Source: Terriglobales bacterium (lineage in GTDB: Bacteria > Acidobacteriota > Terriglobia > Terriglobales > Acidobacteriaceae). Taken from it: a stretch of 64,000 nt of DNA. This document shows, one piece after another, positions 62,123-64,000 of this stretch (within the stretch, counting starts at the first letter, position 1; every line of letters starts with the position of its first letter). The stretch lies in NCBI GenBank assembly GCA_035561515.1, contig DATMXP010000007.1:186001-250000 (forward strand), read 5' to 3'. Below the pieces are notes generated by a model, which was given only the letters and a program-made list of their open reading frames with translations, was not told the DNA's origin and searched no databases. Position numbers and translations under genes: made by a program.

Positions 62123-62821
62123 TCAGAGTTCCGGATTGAACCGGTATCCCACCCACGGTTCCGTCTTGATATATCGCGGATGCGACGGATCCACCTCGAT
62201 CTTCTTTCGCAACTGTCCCACGAACACTCGCAGATACTCCGGCTGCTCCTGGCTGTTTTCGCCCCACACGGCGCGCAGGATCGACCGGTGCGTGTTCACC
62301 TTGCCGCGATTCGCAAGGAAGAAAATAATCAGCTCATACTCCTTCGGAGTCAGTCGAATCTCCTGCCCGCGAACCAGCACCTGCCGCTGGTCCGGATTCA
62401 CCTCGAAGTCTCCCACCTTGATCGGCTCTCCACTGGGTTCTTCCTCATGCGTGCGCCGCGACAGCGCCCGTATGCGCGCCAGCAGTTCGTCCATCCCAAA
62501 CGGCTTCGTCACGTAATCGTCGGCGCCGGCGTCGAGCGCTTCCACCTTCGTGGCCTCTTCTCCCTTTACCGAGAGCACCAGGATCGGCAGCTTCGAGTTC
62601 TTCCGAACCTCCGTGCAGAGCTGCAATCCGTTCAGGTCCGGCATTCTCAAATCTGTGATCAGCAAGTCCACCTTTGTTGATTTCAGCGTGTCCAGCGCGG
62701 CGACGCCGTCCGATGCAGTCGCCACCTCATAGCCTTTATCTTCCAGTCCCCGCCGCAGCACGCGCAGGATCTGGGGCTCGTCATCCACAACCAGTATTTT
62801 CATGGGACGTTCCGCAATCAT
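62123..62821 (-). CDS. OmpR/KdpE-family response regulator
   Basis: 232 residues. REC domain: acidic pair in VVDDE, phosphoacceptor Asp in ITDLRMPDLNG, then YVTKPFGMDELLARI. A winged-helix DNA-binding domain follows (RLTPKEYELIIFF...VNTHRSILRAVWGENS...YLRVFVGQLRKKIE), ending WVGYRFNP. It has the usual OmpR/KdpE layout. ATG 62821 overlaps the sensor gene's stop (ATGA); a second ATG at 62803 is also possible. Regulated genes are not evident here. Confidence 0.93.
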   Translation of the reverse strand: MIAERPMKILVVDDEPQILRVLRRGLEDKGYEVATASDGVAALDTLKSTKVDLLITDLRMPDLNGLQLCTEVRKNSKLPILVLSVKGEEATKVEALDAGADDYVTKPFGMDELLARIRALSRRTHEEEPSGEPIKVGDFEVNPDQRQVLVRGQEIRLTPKEYELIIFFLANRGKVNTHRSILRAVWGENSQEQPEYLRVFVGQLRKKIEVDPSHPRYIKTEPWVGYRFNPEL

Positions 62822-63933
62822 CTTTCAATCCTTACTGGCACCGTGAACCGCACCACGGTACCCCGGTTTTCAGGTGTGGCCTCCATCGTGATCCGGCCAC
62901 CGTGTGCCTCCACGATTCCTCGCGCAATGGCCAGTCCTAATCCAAAACCCTTGTCTTTCTTCGAAGTTCCTGGGACGCGAAACAACTTCTCGAACACCCG
63001 TGTTCGCAGTTCTTCCGGGACCGGCATGCCGTCGTTTTCCACGGCAATCTCCACCGTCGCGTCGCGCTGCACTGCGGAAATCGCGATCCGGCGTGCTGGG
63101 CCGCAATACTTCGCCGCATTTTCCACGATCTCGTACAGCGCCTGCGAGATCGTCGCAGCGTCCACCTCCAGCATCGGCAGCGTATCCGGGACCGTGATTT
63201 GCACCTGCGCGCCTTGCAGACGTTTGTCTGCCCTCGCCACCGCGTTCGAAATCACCTCTTCCGCCGAAGTCGGTCTCGGATGCAGCAGCAGATGTCCGCC
63301 TTCGATCTGCGCCAGCGCCATCATCTCCTCGACGAAGTGATCCAGCCGGTCCGTCTCCTCGTTGATCACCTGCAAGTACTCGCGCTCCGAACTCGCCCCT
63401 TCCGCCTGCGTGCTGAGCAGCGACGTCACCGACGCCTTGATCGACGTCAGCGGCGTCTTTAAATCGTGTGTTACCGCGTCCAGCAACGCCGTCTTCAGCT
63501 TCTCGCTGCGACGCAACGTTTCCGCCTGGCTCGCCTGCTCGAACGCCTCTTGCAGCGCCTTGTAGAGTTGTTCGGCCTTGGCGCGGTGTCTCTCGGCTTC
63601 TTCCGCCCGCTCCCGCGCCGCTGACGAAAGCCATCCCACCGTGATCGCTGCAAAGAGGAAGGCGGCAAACGCAATCCAGTCTTGCGACTCATGGATACGT
63701 AGAGTATGTACCGGCGGGATAAAGAAGAAGTTGAACGAAACCAGTACCAGCAGGGAAGCGAGCAGTGCCGGGCCCCGTCCGGCCCACGTCGCGATGATGA
63801 TCACCACCACCAGCAGCAGGCTCGCGACGGTAGTGAGATCGACGTGTGGGCGTAGCCCGATCAGCAGTGCCATCGACCCCGCACAGATGACAACCGTCAG
63901 AGCGTATTTCCAGGAGGGCAGCAGCTTGCCCAT
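62818..63933 (-). CDS. DUF4118 sensor histidine kinase (KdpD-like C-terminal half)
   Basis: 371 residues from the ATG at 63933, preceded by a TACAAT box. The frame is open further to the window edge, so a longer N terminus cannot be excluded. A four-segment DUF4118 membrane domain (about residues 10-110) includes FNFFFIPPVHTLRI, typical of KdpD. A linker coiled coil follows, then HisKA with DAVTHDLKTPLTSIKAS (phospho-His) and a HATPase with NAAKYC, DKGFGLGLAIARGIVEAHGG. It lacks KdpD's cytoplasmic KdpD/Usp module. It pairs with the response regulator, and the signal may be potassium or turgor. Confidence 0.9.
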   Translation of the reverse strand: MGKLLPSWKYALTVVICAGSMALLIGLRPHVDLTTVASLLLVVVIIIATWAGRGPALLASLLVLVSFNFFFIPPVHTLRIHESQDWIAFAAFLFAAITVGWLSSAARERAEEAERHRAKAEQLYKALQEAFEQASQAETLRRSEKLKTALLDAVTHDLKTPLTSIKASVTSLLSTQAEGASSEREYLQVINEETDRLDHFVEEMMALAQIEGGHLLLHPRPTSAEEVISNAVARADKRLQGAQVQITVPDTLPMLEVDAATISQALYEIVENAAKYCGPARRIAISAVQRDATVEIAVENDGMPVPEELRTRVFEKLFRVPGTSKKDKGFGLGLAIARGIVEAHGGRITMEATPENRGTVVRFTVPVRIER

Positions 63934-64000
63934 ATGGGAGCTATTGTAAGCTTCGCGCCGATGAGGATGGGAGCAGGGCGAATCTGCATCACGCAACTGA

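Overview
The window reads as chromosomal DNA from an Acidobacteriota member, probably a Terriglobia/Koribacter-like soil bacterium. This is inferred from gene content: a TonB receptor with an N-terminal carboxypeptidase-regulatory-like domain, an HpnB-type hopanoid glycosyltransferase, a BshB1-like bacillithiol deacetylase, a very large secreted Asp-box/VPS10-like repeat protein, several secreted proteins of unknown function, and short GC-rich intergenic hairpin repeats. No rRNA, insertion sequence, CRISPR array or prophage block is visible. There is one tRNA (Ser, CGA).

Layout. 0-4.6 kb: the end of a corrinoid protein, a RACo/ASKHA corrinoid activator and a TonB receptor. 4.6-6.7 kb: a HAD phosphatase and HpnB. 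6.8-11.1 kb: a two-gene RND efflux operon with paired palindromes upstream, followed by a 0.6 kb non-coding repeat zone. 11.6-14.3 kb: a minus-strand cluster (membrane protein, secreted protein, TlpA-like thioredoxin) in which two genes share a duplicated leader. 14.3-20.5 kb: hairpin repeats, an AT-rich HEAT-repeat protein, GlpK, a P450 and a RecQ-type helicase with a DEGH box. 20.6-26.5 kb: a compact hypC-D-E-A-B-F hydrogenase maturation operon without hydrogenase subunits. 26.6-34 kb: two paralogous MacB-type permeases, PepE, a BshB1-like deacetylase, a prenyl diphosphate synthase, an ATP-dependent DNA ligase, and an ORF6N gene with three related 27-bp palindromes. 34-48.7 kb: the VPS10-like protein, a thioesterase, an FAD oxidoreductase, DUF2059, PdxS, GDPD/GlpD, MazG, GNAT, a GGCT-like protein, a MenC-like enolase, a nitroreductase and a NuoI-like ferredoxin. 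48.7-64 kb: MetH behind a structured leader, PilZ, tRNA-Ser, TadA, a two-domain disordered secreted protein, a second NuoI-like ferredoxin, MscS, a DHp-only/REC signalling pair, a fibronectin-type repeat protein, CstA-YbdD, and a KdpDE-like two-component system with a short membrane protein downstream.

Themes. Cobalamin chemistry occurs at both ends (corrinoid protein plus activator; MetH). Glycerol and glycerophosphodiester use is represented by GDPD, GlpD and GlpK. Nickel-hydrogenase maturation forms a complete set. Genes are tightly packed, with several tail-to-tail pairs whose stop codons overlap. The most unusual signal is the palindrome family in and around the ORF6N gene. The next most unusual are the competing-hairpin leader of metH and the kinase-less histidine/receiver pair.
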